The position numbers were made by a program, and so were the translations under genes. Below the pieces are notes generated by a model. That model searched no databases. It saw only the letters and a program-made list of their open reading frames with translations, and had not been told where the DNA came from. Source: an uncultured Steroidobacter sp. (GTDB lineage Bacteria; Pseudomonadota; Gammaproteobacteria; Steroidobacterales; Steroidobacteraceae). Taken from it: a stretch of 21,348 nucleotides of DNA. The stretch spans positions 1 to 21,348 of the forward strand of contig CAMLEO010000098.1 of the NCBI GenBank assembly GCA_946478975.1, given 5' to 3'. The stretch's first letter is position 1. Each line of letters begins with the position of its first letter. Positions 5,842-13,765 of the stretch are shown here, one piece after another.

Positions 5842-7074
5842 TCAGCCGGGAGAGTCTTCGTCCTCGGCGGTCGCCGCGTCTTCGTCCTCGCGGCTGTCTT
5901 CGGCCGCGTCCTCGGCCGGTTGTTTGGAAATGCGCGACGGCGAGGTGGACGTGCCGATGCGATAAGCGGCGAAGCCCGGCAGCACCACTTGATTCAACGC
6001 CATGCCGAGCACGCGGCCGCTCACCGGCGCGTAAACGCGATGCTGCTGGTTGGAAATCGGATCGGTGACTACGCCGAGCAGCTCGCCTTCACTCACCCGC
6101 TCGCCGAGCGCGACGTCGGAGAACAAAATCCCGCCGTGATCGACGCGCACCCACTTGGACGCGTAATACACCTGTTCCGGATCGCCCCAGTAGCGTCGTT
6201 GCTTGGTCATGCCGAGCGAGTACAGCAATGTTTCGACGGCCTTGGCGCCGTGCTCGACCTGCTCCTGTTGGACGCGCATGGGCTCGCCCATTTCAAACGT
6301 CACCGATGGAATGCCGGCCTCGGTGGCCGCCCGGCGCAGCGAACCTTTCTCGCCGACGCTGTGAAGAACCACCGTGGCGCCGAATGCCTTGGTCATGCGC
6401 ACGACCTGGGGCAAACGCAGGTCGGCGCGGACTTGCGGCAGGTTGGTGCGATTCAACGACCCTGTATGTAAATCGATCAACGCCGAGCAATGTTTTGTGA
6501 TCTCGGTGAAGAACGAGAACGCCATGCGAGTCGCGGCGCTGCCCTTGGGATTGCCGGGGAAATATCGGTTCAAATCGCGGCGGTCCGGCAGGTAGCGCAT
6601 GCCGCGGTAGAAGCCTTGGATGTTGACGATCGGCACGGCGATCACGGCGCCGTTGAATTCTTCGACGTCGATGTCATCGAGCACACGACGCGTGACTTCG
6701 ATGCCGTTCAATTCGTCGCCATGGATGGCTGCCGTCAGGCACAGCACCGGGCCCGGGCCTTTGCCGTTCAACACGAACACCGGCACCGGCGAGACGAAAC
6801 CTTCCATCGCCTGGCCGCTGGTCCAGGTGAGTTTCTTGCGCGTGCCCGGCGCAACTTCAGTGCCGAGCAGGCGCAGGCGACCCTTCGCCTTCAACTCGTT
6901 CGCCGCTTCGGGCACCGGTGCCACAGCCTTTGCCGCCGCCTCTGGCACAGGCGCCACGGTTTGCTCGGCCGCGCCGCTGAGCCCGCTGCACATCCATCCC
7001 AACGTGGCCACCAACGCCAGCCGGCGAAGTAATAACCCCATGGCTCGCCAGGGACGCTGCGAGTGACGTTTCAT
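5842..7074 (-). CDS. Secreted AstE/AspA-like M14-family zinc hydrolase
   Basis: A 410-residue protein. An N-terminal basic stretch and hydrophobic segment (about 12-35, no lipobox) indicate export by Sec. The catalytic domain shows the zinc ligands H118 and E121 (HGDELNG) and H203 (DLHTG), the likely catalytic Glu at 261 (FEMGEP) and Arg/Asn elements (RDLNRYFPG). A beta-barrel C-terminal domain (about 305-375, including APVSGRV) is typical of the succinylglutamate desuccinylase/aspartoacylase family. These enzymes remove acyl groups from N-acyl amino acids, but most members are cytoplasmic. Oddities are a duplicated VAPVPEAA (about 40-58) after the signal and an acidic low-complexity tail (386-410). 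ATG 7074 overlaps the preceding stop as ATGA, indicating translational coupling. The substrate is unknown. Confidence 0.88.
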   Translation of the reverse strand: MKRHSQRPWRAMGLLLRRLALVATLGWMCSGLSGAAEQTVAPVPEAAAKAVAPVPEAANELKAKGRLRLLGTEVAPGTRKKLTWTSGQAMEGFVSPVPVFVLNGKGPGPVLCLTAAIHGDELNGIEVTRRVLDDIDVEEFNGAVIAVPIVNIQGFYRGMRYLPDRRDLNRYFPGNPKGSAATRMAFSFFTEITKHCSALIDLHTGSLNRTNLPQVRADLRLPQVVRMTKAFGATVVLHSVGEKGSLRRAATEAGIPSVTFEMGEPMRVQQEQVEHGAKAVETLLYSLGMTKQRRYWGDPEQVYYASKWVRVDHGGILFSDVALGERVSEGELLGVVTDPISNQQHRVYAPVSGRVLGMALNQVVLPGFAAYRIGTSTSPSRISKQPAEDAAEDSREDEDAATAEDEDSPG

Positions 7075-7907
7075 CGGTCGACTTTTACGAACTTCAAAGT
7101 GAAGCGGTCGCTCTCGCCGATCTGGCGATAGCGCGCCTCGTCGCCGTCGGCGAAGCCCGGCGGCAGGGTCCAGACGCCTTTTTCGTAATCCTTGGTGTCC
7201 TTGGGATTGGCATTGATCTCCGAGCGCGCAGCCAGGCGGAAGCCCGCCGATTCGATCAATCGAATCGCGTACTCCTCGTTGATATAACCTGACGCCGCCT
7301 TGGGATCCTGCGGCACCTTGGGATCGCCGCGGTGACCGACGATGCCGAGCACGCCGCCGGGTTTGAGCGCCGCATGCATGGCCGCGAGCGCGTCTTTGTC
7401 CCAACCAAACATCATCCAGTTGTGGAGATTGCGGAAGGTGAGCACGAGGTCGGCACTGCCTGCGGGCGCGATTTCATTTTTCGCCGGCGGTGCCGCCAGG
7501 GTCGTGAGCGTGACTTTGCCGTAGAGATCCGGCCGCAGCTGCAGCTTGCTGCGATAAGTGTCGACCACGTTCTTCGCGTAATCGCCGGAGCTGGCGTCCA
7601 GCAGCGCCACGTAGAGATGGCCCTGGTCACGCAGCAGCGGCGCGAGGATTTCGGTGTACCAGCCGGCGCCCGGCCACACTTCGACGACCGTCATGTCCTG
7701 TTGGATGCCGAAGAACTGCAATGTTTCCTTGGGATGGCGATAAACGTCGCGAGCCTTGTTTTCCGGCGCGCGGTGCTCGCCGGCGAGGACGCGGTCCAGG
7801 GCGCTGAGCGTCACCGGATCGGTGGCGGGCGGGGTCGCGCATCCGGCCAGCAGCGCGGCCGCGAGGGCCAGCTTTGCCAGCGAGGCGGCGATCGACGGCA
7901 AGTGCAT
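7071..7907 (-). CDS. Lipoprotein with a class I methyltransferase fold
   Basis: A 278-residue protein. I chose ATG 7907 because GAGGA lies 7 nt upstream and a lipoprotein signal begins at once, with lipobox LLAGC (Cys23) followed by Ala, which predicts outer-membrane sorting. The body resembles SAM-dependent methyltransferases: motif I as VVEVWPGAGWYTE (about 74-86), later strands ADLVLTFRNLHNW and LKPGGVLGIVGHRG. It looks like the predicted methyltransferases with signal peptides grouped as COG4798, from memory. A cytoplasmic cofactor in an exported protein is odd, so it may not be an active methyltransferase. It is the first gene of a coupled unit with the M14-like and Nudix genes. The function is open. 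Confidence 0.85.
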   Translation of the reverse strand: MHLPSIAASLAKLALAAALLAGCATPPATDPVTLSALDRVLAGEHRAPENKARDVYRHPKETLQFFGIQQDMTVVEVWPGAGWYTEILAPLLRDQGHLYVALLDASSGDYAKNVVDTYRSKLQLRPDLYGKVTLTTLAAPPAKNEIAPAGSADLVLTFRNLHNWMMFGWDKDALAAMHAALKPGGVLGIVGHRGDPKVPQDPKAASGYINEEYAIRLIESAGFRLAARSEINANPKDTKDYEKGVWTLPPGFADGDEARYRQIGESDRFTLKFVKVDR

Positions 7908-8035
7908 TCCTGTTCCTCGGGCGATGGACGAGCCGCGAAGATAGGCGAAGGAGGTGGGCCGCGCCAGCGGCCAAAACAAGAGTACTGGTCGCGCCTCATC
8001 GCGTGGGCGCGACAATTTCTTCGGTTCGAGCGCGC

Positions 8036-8074
8036 CGGCGGCCCGACTGCCACTGAAGTGGCGCCGGGCCGCCG
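8036..8074 (-). other. Large GC-rich hairpin after the second RRM gene
   Basis: CGGCGGCCCG (8036-8045) pairs perfectly with CGGGCCGCCG (8065-8074), enclosing a second stem GCCAC (8049-8053) with GTGGC (8058-8062). It starts 7 nt beyond the RRM stop on the minus strand. No T-run follows on either strand, so it is probably a 3'-end stabiliser or Rho-associated end rather than a classic intrinsic terminator. Confidence 0.7.
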
Positions 8075-8080
8075 AGGCTG

Positions 8081-8356
8081 TTACCAGCGGCCGGGTTGAC
8101 GCGGCGGGCGAGCTTCGCGCTCGCGAGCTTCGTTCACGCGCAGCGGGCGACCGCCCATTTCAAAGCCATTCATGTGCTGAATGGCAGTCTGCGCATCGCT
8201 CGGAGGCATTTCCACGAAGCCAAAGCCGCGGGGCCGGCCGGTTTCGCGATCGTTCACCAGTTTGACCGATTGCACCGTGCCGTGCTTTTCGAACAGGGAC
8301 CGAACATCCGTTTCAGTGGCGCTGAACGGCAGATTCCCAACGTAGATCGTCGTCAT
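8081..8356 (-). CDS. Small RNA-binding protein, RRM, basic tail
   Basis: A 91-residue single-RRM protein and clear paralogue of the one at 811-1128. RNP2 IYVGNL (4-9) and RNP1 RGFGFVEM (43-50) sit at the same positions, and the linking DRETGRPRGFGFVEMP is identical. The C terminus is different: a short Arg/Pro-rich tail (EARPPRQPGRW) replaces the long Gly-rich one. ATG 8356 was chosen over an in-frame TTG at 8383 because the RRM starts immediately and it matches the paralogue. The Shine-Dalgarno is weak. It probably binds single-stranded RNA in the cytoplasm. It lies downstream of speA on the same strand, 301 bp away, and probably has its own promoter and leader. Confidence 0.92.
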   Translation of the reverse strand: MTTIYVGNLPFSATETDVRSLFEKHGTVQSVKLVNDRETGRPRGFGFVEMPPSDAQTAIQHMNGFEMGGRPLRVNEAREREARPPRQPGRW

Positions 8357-8657
8357 CGAAAGATCACTCTTGAGGCCAGACAAAAGTTACAGACGAACGA
8401 CCGCCTGTCACGCAGGCCGGGCGCGAGGCGCCTTGAGCCCGATGAGAGAACGATCGCTTGGTTTGGTCGCTGACAATCAACCATTGGAATGTGAATTGCG
8501 TGCGGACCGCGGCGGGGCGAGGAGATGTCCGAAGGGTCGCGTCGTTGTAGGTTGAAATGCGTATTCAGCTGACCGCGACCGATACTACGTCAGCCATTTG
8601 GGGACTGCAATCGTCCCCCCTTGACAGGTCTTTTTGCGGCTGCGAACGCTGGTTTTC
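8357..8657 (-). other. Intergenic region between speA and the RRM gene
   Basis: Three hundred bases without a convincing gene. It holds a hairpin 40 nt after the speA stop (GGGGAC 8600-8605 with GTCCCC 8613-8618, no T-run on the speA strand) and, nearer the RRM gene, small GC-rich stems on the minus strand (GGCGC/GCGCC and GCCTG/CAGGC). It is likely to be the leader of the RRM gene. I cannot point to a convincing promoter. Confidence 0.4.
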
Positions 8658-10592
8658 TCAGCCTTCGAGGTAGGTGTAGCCGCTCAGTTCCGACTCGTAG
8701 AAACGACGCAGCGCCTGGCTGTCGGCCAGGGTCATGCGGCCTTCGCGCACGGCGCGCTCGCAATCGCGTGCGAACTGCGGGAACAGTCGGTCGACGTCGT
8801 ACTGCATGTAGCTGAGCACCTTGCCCGCGGTGTCGCCTTTGACAATTTCCTCGATCCACCAGCCGCCCTGGTCGTGCAGGCGGATGTGCACCACGTGCGT
8901 GTCGCCGAACAGGTTATGTAAGTCGCCCAATGTTTCCTGGTACGCGCCGACCAGGAACGCCGCCAGGTAATACTCCTGGTTCGGCTTCAGCTCGTGCAGC
9001 TCCAGCGTGCGCTTGACCTCGCGCTGGCTGACGAAACGATCGATCTTGCCGTCGGAGTCGCAGGTGATATCGGCGAGCACGCCGTTGCGCGTCGGCTTTT
9101 CGCCCAGGCGGTGGATGGGCATGATCGGAAACAACTGCCCGATCGCCCAGCTGTCCGGCAGCGACTGGAACACCGAGAAGTTACAGAAGTAGGTGTCCGA
9201 CAGGATCAGCTCCAGGCCTTCCAGCTCCTCCGGCACCACCTCCAGCTTGCGGCAATGGTCGCGGATCTTGGCGCAGGTCGCCCAATACAAACGTTCCGTC
9301 AGGCCGCGGAATTCCAGGCTGAGCAGGCCGAGATTGAACATCTGCAGCGCCTGCTCGCGCGCCTGCAGGGCGTCGTGATAACACTCGACCAGGCGCCGCT
9401 CGGAGATCGTGCGATACGCTTCGAACAGATCGAGCACCGGCTGCGGCACATCCTGGTCGCCTTGGTATTCATCTTCGACCCGGCCCGAGACCCGGAATTT
9501 GTCGAGCGCTGATGAGCCGAGCGCGTTGAACACCAGCACACTGTGATGTGCGGCCGTGGCGCGGCCCGACTCGCTGACGATGATCGGATGTTCGATCTGA
9601 CGCGCGTTGCAGACGCTGCCGATGCTGTACACGACGTCGCTCGCGTACTCGTTCATGGTGTAGTTCATCGACGATTCGAAGTTGGTGCCGCTGCCGTCGT
9701 AGTCGACGCCGAGACCGCCGCCGACGTCGATGTATTTCAAACCGGCGCCCATCAGCTTCAGCTCTGCATACACGTGCGCGAGCTCGTTGATCGCATCCTT
9801 CACGCGGCGAATGTCCTGCAGCTGGCTGCCCGGATGACAATGCACCAGCTCCAGGCAGTCGAGCATGTTGTGATTTCGCAGCGTCTTCACCAGATCGAGA
9901 ATTTCGGTGACGAACAGACCGAACTTGGATTTCTCGCCGGCCGAGTCACGCCAGCGTCCGGCGCCTTCGCTCGCGAGCTTCACGCGTACGCCGATGCGCG
10001 GGCGCACTTGATACTTCGCCGAGTGCTTGAGCACCAGGTCCAGCTCTTCGAAGTTCTCGATCACCGGGATGATGGTGCGGCCGAGCTTGGTCGCGAGGAT
10101 CACCGCTTCGATGTAACTGTCGTCCTTGAAGCCGTTGCAGACGATCATGCGCTCGGGCGCGTCTTCGGTGAGCGCCATCACCGCGAGCAGCTCGGGCTTG
10201 GAGCCCGCTTCGAGGCCGAAGCCGAATTCCTTGCCGTAGCGGTACACCTCTTCGACCACCAGGCGCTGCTGATTCACCTTGATCGGGAACACCGCGGTGT
10301 AGCGGTTCTTGTAGTCGTTCTCAGCAATCGCCTTGGTGAACGCCTTCTGCAGCCGGGCGAGGCGATGATTCAGGATGTCCGAGAAACGCACCACCACCGG
10401 CGTGGTCAAATCGCGTGCATGCAGCCCTTCGACGACTTCTAACAAATCGATCTCGCGCTCGGAGGTGCCGTCCGGCCGCACGACCACGTGGCCGGCGGCG
10501 TTGATGCTGAAGTACGGCTTGCCCCAGGCGGGCACCTGGTACAGATCCAGCGAATCTTCGATGTCCCAGGAACCGTTCGTGAGTGTTTCCAC
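8658..10592 (-). CDS. speA: Biosynthetic arginine decarboxylase
   Basis: A 644-residue PLP enzyme (EC 4.1.1.19) that converts arginine to agmatine, the first step of the arginine route to putrescine. The PLP lysine is K105 in VFPIKVNQ, the glycine-rich phosphate-binding loop is seen in YIDVGGGLGVDYDGS, and the active-site Cys is C470 in DTYFCNFSVFQSLPD, shared by biosynthetic ADCs. The length fits the family (E. coli SpeA is about 658). I chose GTG 10592 because homology starts a few residues later (SWDIEDSLDLYQVPAWGKPYF); no strong Shine-Dalgarno precedes it. It starts 38 bp after the stop of the sulfurtransferase gene, so they are probably co-transcribed. Homospermidine synthase lies nearby on the other strand. 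Agmatine-to-putrescine genes are not in this window. Confidence 0.96.
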   Translation of the reverse strand: METLTNGSWDIEDSLDLYQVPAWGKPYFSINAAGHVVVRPDGTSEREIDLLEVVEGLHARDLTTPVVVRFSDILNHRLARLQKAFTKAIAENDYKNRYTAVFPIKVNQQRLVVEEVYRYGKEFGFGLEAGSKPELLAVMALTEDAPERMIVCNGFKDDSYIEAVILATKLGRTIIPVIENFEELDLVLKHSAKYQVRPRIGVRVKLASEGAGRWRDSAGEKSKFGLFVTEILDLVKTLRNHNMLDCLELVHCHPGSQLQDIRRVKDAINELAHVYAELKLMGAGLKYIDVGGGLGVDYDGSGTNFESSMNYTMNEYASDVVYSIGSVCNARQIEHPIIVSESGRATAAHHSVLVFNALGSSALDKFRVSGRVEDEYQGDQDVPQPVLDLFEAYRTISERRLVECYHDALQAREQALQMFNLGLLSLEFRGLTERLYWATCAKIRDHCRKLEVVPEELEGLELILSDTYFCNFSVFQSLPDSWAIGQLFPIMPIHRLGEKPTRNGVLADITCDSDGKIDRFVSQREVKRTLELHELKPNQEYYLAAFLVGAYQETLGDLHNLFGDTHVVHIRLHDQGGWWIEEIVKGDTAGKVLSYMQYDVDRLFPQFARDCERAVREGRMTLADSQALRRFYESELSGYTYLEG

Positions 10593-10630
10593 GGAATGAC
10601 TGATGACTGTGGGAGAGGCGCGCGATTGTA

Positions 10631-11476
10631 TCAACTGTCGGTCGCAACGGGTCGTCGCGGATCGCGAATCCACTCGCTCCACGAGCCTGCGTACAAACGC
10701 GCGCCAGGCTTGCCGGCGTGCTCCATCGCAAGCAGCAGATGACAAGCGGTGACGCCCGAGCCGCACATGACGATCGTGTGATCGTCGCTGACGCCTGCCT
10801 GCGACTGTTGGTAACGTCGTCGCAATTCTTCCGGCGCGCCGAAGCGGCCGTCGGCAGCGAGATTGGTCGCGAACGGATGATTGCGAGCGCCTGGCACGTG
10901 GCCGGCGCGAGTGTCGAGCGGCTCGACTTTGCCAGCGAAGCGCTCCGGCGCGCGCGCATCGAGCAATCGCCAGTCGGGTTGCTGCAAGCGCTCTTGTACT
11001 TGTTGCGCATCCAGCCACAGCTCGCGATTCGGATGCGCCGTGAACTTGCTCGGCGAGCGTGCAGGAATTTCAGTGCTGGTCGGCAAGCGCTCGGCGTTCC
11101 ACGCTTTGAAGCCGCCGTCCAACACAGCGACCGCGCGATGCCCGACCCAGCGCAACAGCCACCACAAACGTGATGCATACATGCCGTTGTCGGCGTCGTA
11201 GGCGATCACTTGCGTGCTCGAAGAAACGCCCCAGGCGCTCAAGCTCGCGGCGAAACGTTCAGGATCGGGCAGCGGATGCCGGCCGGTCGCGGGCGTGATC
11301 GGGCTGGAAAGATCGCGATCCAGATGCGCGTACAGCGCGCCGGGAATGTGCCCGGCACGATATGCCGCTTCGCCTGCGGCGGGCTGGGCCAAGTCAAAAC
11401 GGCAATCCACGACGAGCCAATCTGCTTGGTCGAGATGTGCCGCGAGTGTCGCAACGGGAACAAGGGTGGTGTACAT
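10631..11476 (-). CDS. sseA: 3-mercaptopyruvate sulfurtransferase
   Basis: A 281-residue protein with two rhodanese domains. The N-terminal domain (about 5-130) lacks the Cys, and the C-terminal domain (about 150-281) carries the active-site loop CGSGVTAC with catalytic C238. A CGSGVTA loop, as opposed to CRKGVTA of thiosulfate sulfurtransferases, points to 3-mercaptopyruvate as sulfur donor (EC 2.8.1.2). Length and Cys position match E. coli SseA as I remember it. ATG 11476 has an AAGG-like ribosome binding site. The gene is divergent from the glutathione S-transferase gene, with 62 bp between the starts, and is followed by speA. Why it pairs with speA is not evident. Confidence 0.93.
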   Translation of the reverse strand: MYTTLVPVATLAAHLDQADWLVVDCRFDLAQPAAGEAAYRAGHIPGALYAHLDRDLSSPITPATGRHPLPDPERFAASLSAWGVSSSTQVIAYDADNGMYASRLWWLLRWVGHRAVAVLDGGFKAWNAERLPTSTEIPARSPSKFTAHPNRELWLDAQQVQERLQQPDWRLLDARAPERFAGKVEPLDTRAGHVPGARNHPFATNLAADGRFGAPEELRRRYQQSQAGVSDDHTIVMCGSGVTACHLLLAMEHAGKPGARLYAGSWSEWIRDPRRPVATDS

Positions 11477-11538
11477 GGCTGCCTTCGCTACAATCCCGGT
11501 CTTGTCTAGATCAGTCTCGCATTCTAGGACGGCACTTC

Positions 11539-12222
11539 ATGGCACTGGAACTCTGGTGGGGCAGCGGCAGCCCGTATTCCTGGCGCGCGCTGCTGGCACT
11601 CGAACACAAGCGCTTGCCGTACGTGTCGCACCTGCTGCAATTCTCCAAGCAGGAACATCGCTCGCCCGCGATGCTCGCGATGAACCCGCGCGGCCGCGTG
11701 CCGGTGCTCAAAGACGGCGACTACATCGTGTACGAGTCGCTCGCCATCCTGCGCTACCTCGATCGTAAATATCCGGAGGTTCCCATCTTCGGCGCCACCG
11801 CCGAGGAAGAGGGCACGATTTCGCGCGTGATCTGCGAGTACCAGTCCTACGCCGAAGATCACATCGCCAAACTCATCCACGCCATTCTGTTCCAGGGCGT
11901 GGAAGGTCACATGGAAGAAATCGAGCGCGCACTGAATTTCGTGATGACCGAGGCGCGCACCATCGAAGATCGCCTCACGACATCGTCGTGGCTGGTCGGC
12001 GAAGGCTTTTCCGCCGCCGACATCGTGGTGTTTCCGGGCATCAAACAACTGTTGCGCGTGCTGGAGCGGCGCGAAGCGGAAGATCTGCGTGCGCGGCTGC
12101 AGCCGATAGAAACGAATTTTCCCGCCATCGACGCCTGGATCAAGCGCATCGAGGCGCTGCCCGGCTACGAGCGCACCTATCCGCCGCACTGGAAAGAACA
12201 GGATCGCGCCGCCGCTGGTTGA
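11539..12222 (+). CDS. Glutathione S-transferase family protein
   Basis: A 227-residue cytoplasmic protein. The thioredoxin-like N-terminal domain (1-80) has the active-site segment GSGSPYSWRALLALE with a Ser (S11 or S14) as likely catalytic residue, the cis-proline in RVPVL (P55) that contacts glutathione, and the ESLAILRYLDRKYP gamma-glutamyl-binding motif (66-79). The all-helical C-terminal domain contains the N-capping pattern SAADIVVFPGI. ATG 11539 is preceded by AGGA with 9-nt spacing. A TACAAT at 11489-11494 is a possible -10 for this strand, without a clear -35. The GST class and substrate are not determined. Homospermidine synthase follows after 73 bp. Confidence 0.92.
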   Translation: MALELWWGSGSPYSWRALLALEHKRLPYVSHLLQFSKQEHRSPAMLAMNPRGRVPVLKDGDYIVYESLAILRYLDRKYPEVPIFGATAEEEGTISRVICEYQSYAEDHIAKLIHAILFQGVEGHMEEIERALNFVMTEARTIEDRLTTSSWLVGEGFSAADIVVFPGIKQLLRVLERREAEDLRARLQPIETNFPAIDAWIKRIEALPGYERTYPPHWKEQDRAAAG

Positions 12223-12295
12223 ATGGGGTCGACGCGCCGGCAGAAGTCAGTAAACTTCGCGGCGTTCGAGTTTCGTTCGTTAGCAGTGAGTCGCC

Positions 12296-13714
12296 ATGTC
12301 GCAATACCCCGTGCACTTCAAGTTTCCCGGCCGCCTGGTGATGGTGGGCTTCGGCAGCATTGGACAGGGAGTTTTGCCGCTGATCTTGCGTCACCTGGCC
12401 GTGCCGGCGGAGCGCATCACGATCGTCACGGCGGAAGATCTCGGCCAGGCCGAGGCGGCGGAATACGGTGTCAAATTTATCGTCAATCCGCTCACGCAGG
12501 AGAATTACGCCCGAGTGCTCGAGCCGCTGCTTGAGCGAGGCGATTTTCTGTTGAACCTGTCGGTGGATGTTTCCAGCCTGGCGCTGGTCAAGCTCGCGCA
12601 CGAAAAAGGCGCATCGTATCTGGACACGTGCATCGAGCCGTGGCCGGGCGGCTACACCGATCCGAACGTGCCGCCGTCGTTGCGCTCGAACTACGCGTTG
12701 CGCGAGCAAGCGCTGGCGCTGCGCGAGCAGCTCAAGGGCGGCCCGACCGCTGTGCTCACGCACGGCGCGAATCCCGGCCTGGTGTCGCACTTCGTGAAGC
12801 AGGCGCTGCTCAACGTCGCCGCGGATACGTCGGTCGACGCGGGCAATCCAAAGTCGCGTGAAGAATGGGCGGCGCTCGCGGCCAGGCTCGGCGTGAAAGT
12901 AATTCACATCGCCGAGCGCGACACGCAAGTGTCGAGCAAGCCGAAGCAGCTCAACGAATTCGTGAACACCTGGTCGGTGGACGGCTTCGTCAGCGAAGGC
13001 TGCCAGCCGGCCGAGCTCGGCTGGGGCACGCACGAAAAAGATCTGCCGCCGCAGGGTCGCCGTCACGACTTCGGCCGGCAGTGCGCGATTTATCTGATGC
13101 AGCCGGGCGCCGGCACGCGCGTGCGCACGTGGACGCCGAAAGCGGGCCCGTTCCATGGTTTCTTGATCACGCACGGCGAGGCGATCTCGATTCCGGATTA
13201 CCTCACGCATCGCGAAGGCGAGCGCGTGGCGTATCGGCCGACCGTGCATTACGCCTATCACCCGTGCAACGACGCAGTGCTGTCCGTGCATGAATTCGCC
13301 GGGCGCAACTGGCGGCTGCAGGATCGCAAGCGCATTCTCAACCAGGAAATCGTTCCTGGCGGCATCGACGAGCTCGGCGTGCTGCTCGCCGGCCACAAGA
13401 AGAACGCGTACTGGTACGGCTCGCAGCTGTCGATCGAAGAAGCGCGCAAGCTCTGTCCGCACAACACGGCCACTAGTCTGCAGGTCTGCGTCGCGGTGCT
13501 GTCGGGCATGGTGTGGGCGCTGGAGAATCCGAATCGCGGCATGGTCGAGCCGGACGAAATGGATTTCCGCCGCAACCTGGAAATCTGCATGCCGTACCTG
13601 GGCCCGGTGACCGGCGCGTACAGCGACTGGACGCCGCTGTTCGACCGCGGCCGGCTGTTTGCTGAACAGCTCGATCAAAGCGATCCGTGGCAGTTCAAGA
13701 ATGTGATCGTGTGA
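12296..13714 (+). CDS. hss: Homospermidine synthase
   Basis: A 472-residue protein with an N-terminal Rossmann fold (VMVGFGSIGQG, residues 15-25), as in saccharopine-dehydrogenase-like enzymes. It has the family segments SVDVSSLALVKLA, YLDTCIEPWPGGY and THGANPGLVSHF (155-166), and a C-terminal region with YGSQLSIEEARKL and NTATSLQV. Bacterial Hss (EC 2.5.1.44/45) joins two putrescines, or putrescine with spermidine, in an NAD-dependent cycle to make sym-homospermidine. The length is normal for the family. ATG 12296 lacks a strong Shine-Dalgarno. TAAACT at 12251-12256 could be a -10 box. Being close to speA it fits an arginine-to-putrescine-to-homospermidine route, although the intermediate steps lie elsewhere. 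Its stop codon sits inside a 15-bp tandem duplication. Confidence 0.95.
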   Translation: MSQYPVHFKFPGRLVMVGFGSIGQGVLPLILRHLAVPAERITIVTAEDLGQAEAAEYGVKFIVNPLTQENYARVLEPLLERGDFLLNLSVDVSSLALVKLAHEKGASYLDTCIEPWPGGYTDPNVPPSLRSNYALREQALALREQLKGGPTAVLTHGANPGLVSHFVKQALLNVAADTSVDAGNPKSREEWAALAARLGVKVIHIAERDTQVSSKPKQLNEFVNTWSVDGFVSEGCQPAELGWGTHEKDLPPQGRRHDFGRQCAIYLMQPGAGTRVRTWTPKAGPFHGFLITHGEAISIPDYLTHREGERVAYRPTVHYAYHPCNDAVLSVHEFAGRNWRLQDRKRILNQEIVPGGIDELGVLLAGHKKNAYWYGSQLSIEEARKLCPHNTATSLQVCVAVLSGMVWALENPNRGMVEPDEMDFRRNLEICMPYLGPVTGAYSDWTPLFDRGRLFAEQLDQSDPWQFKNVIV

Positions 13715-13731
13715 AGTGTGATCGTGTGAAG
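13702..13731. repeat. Perfect 15-bp tandem duplication over the hss stop
   Basis: TGTGATCGTGTGAAG occurs at 13702-13716 and again at 13717-13731. The hss stop TGA (13712-13714) is in the first copy. The second copy repeats the final codons and a second in-frame stop. Confidence 0.9.
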
Positions 13732-13765
13732 TGAATGTGGGCCATGGATTGGCCACTATTCCTTC

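Noticed and set aside
7908..8015. Longer N terminus for the lipoprotein methyltransferase
   Set aside because: The ATG at 7907 has a good Shine-Dalgarno and begins a lipoprotein signal; the extra 36 residues have no family character.
8600..8618. GGGGAC/GTCCCC hairpin after speA as a terminator
   Set aside because: The stem is only 6 bp and no T-run follows on the speA strand, so I do not call it a terminator.
8621..8626. A perfect TTGACA -35 hexamer on the plus strand
   Set aside because: The position 17 bp downstream (GAACGC) has no -10 box, and no plus-strand gene follows; the region is the end of speA on the other strand.
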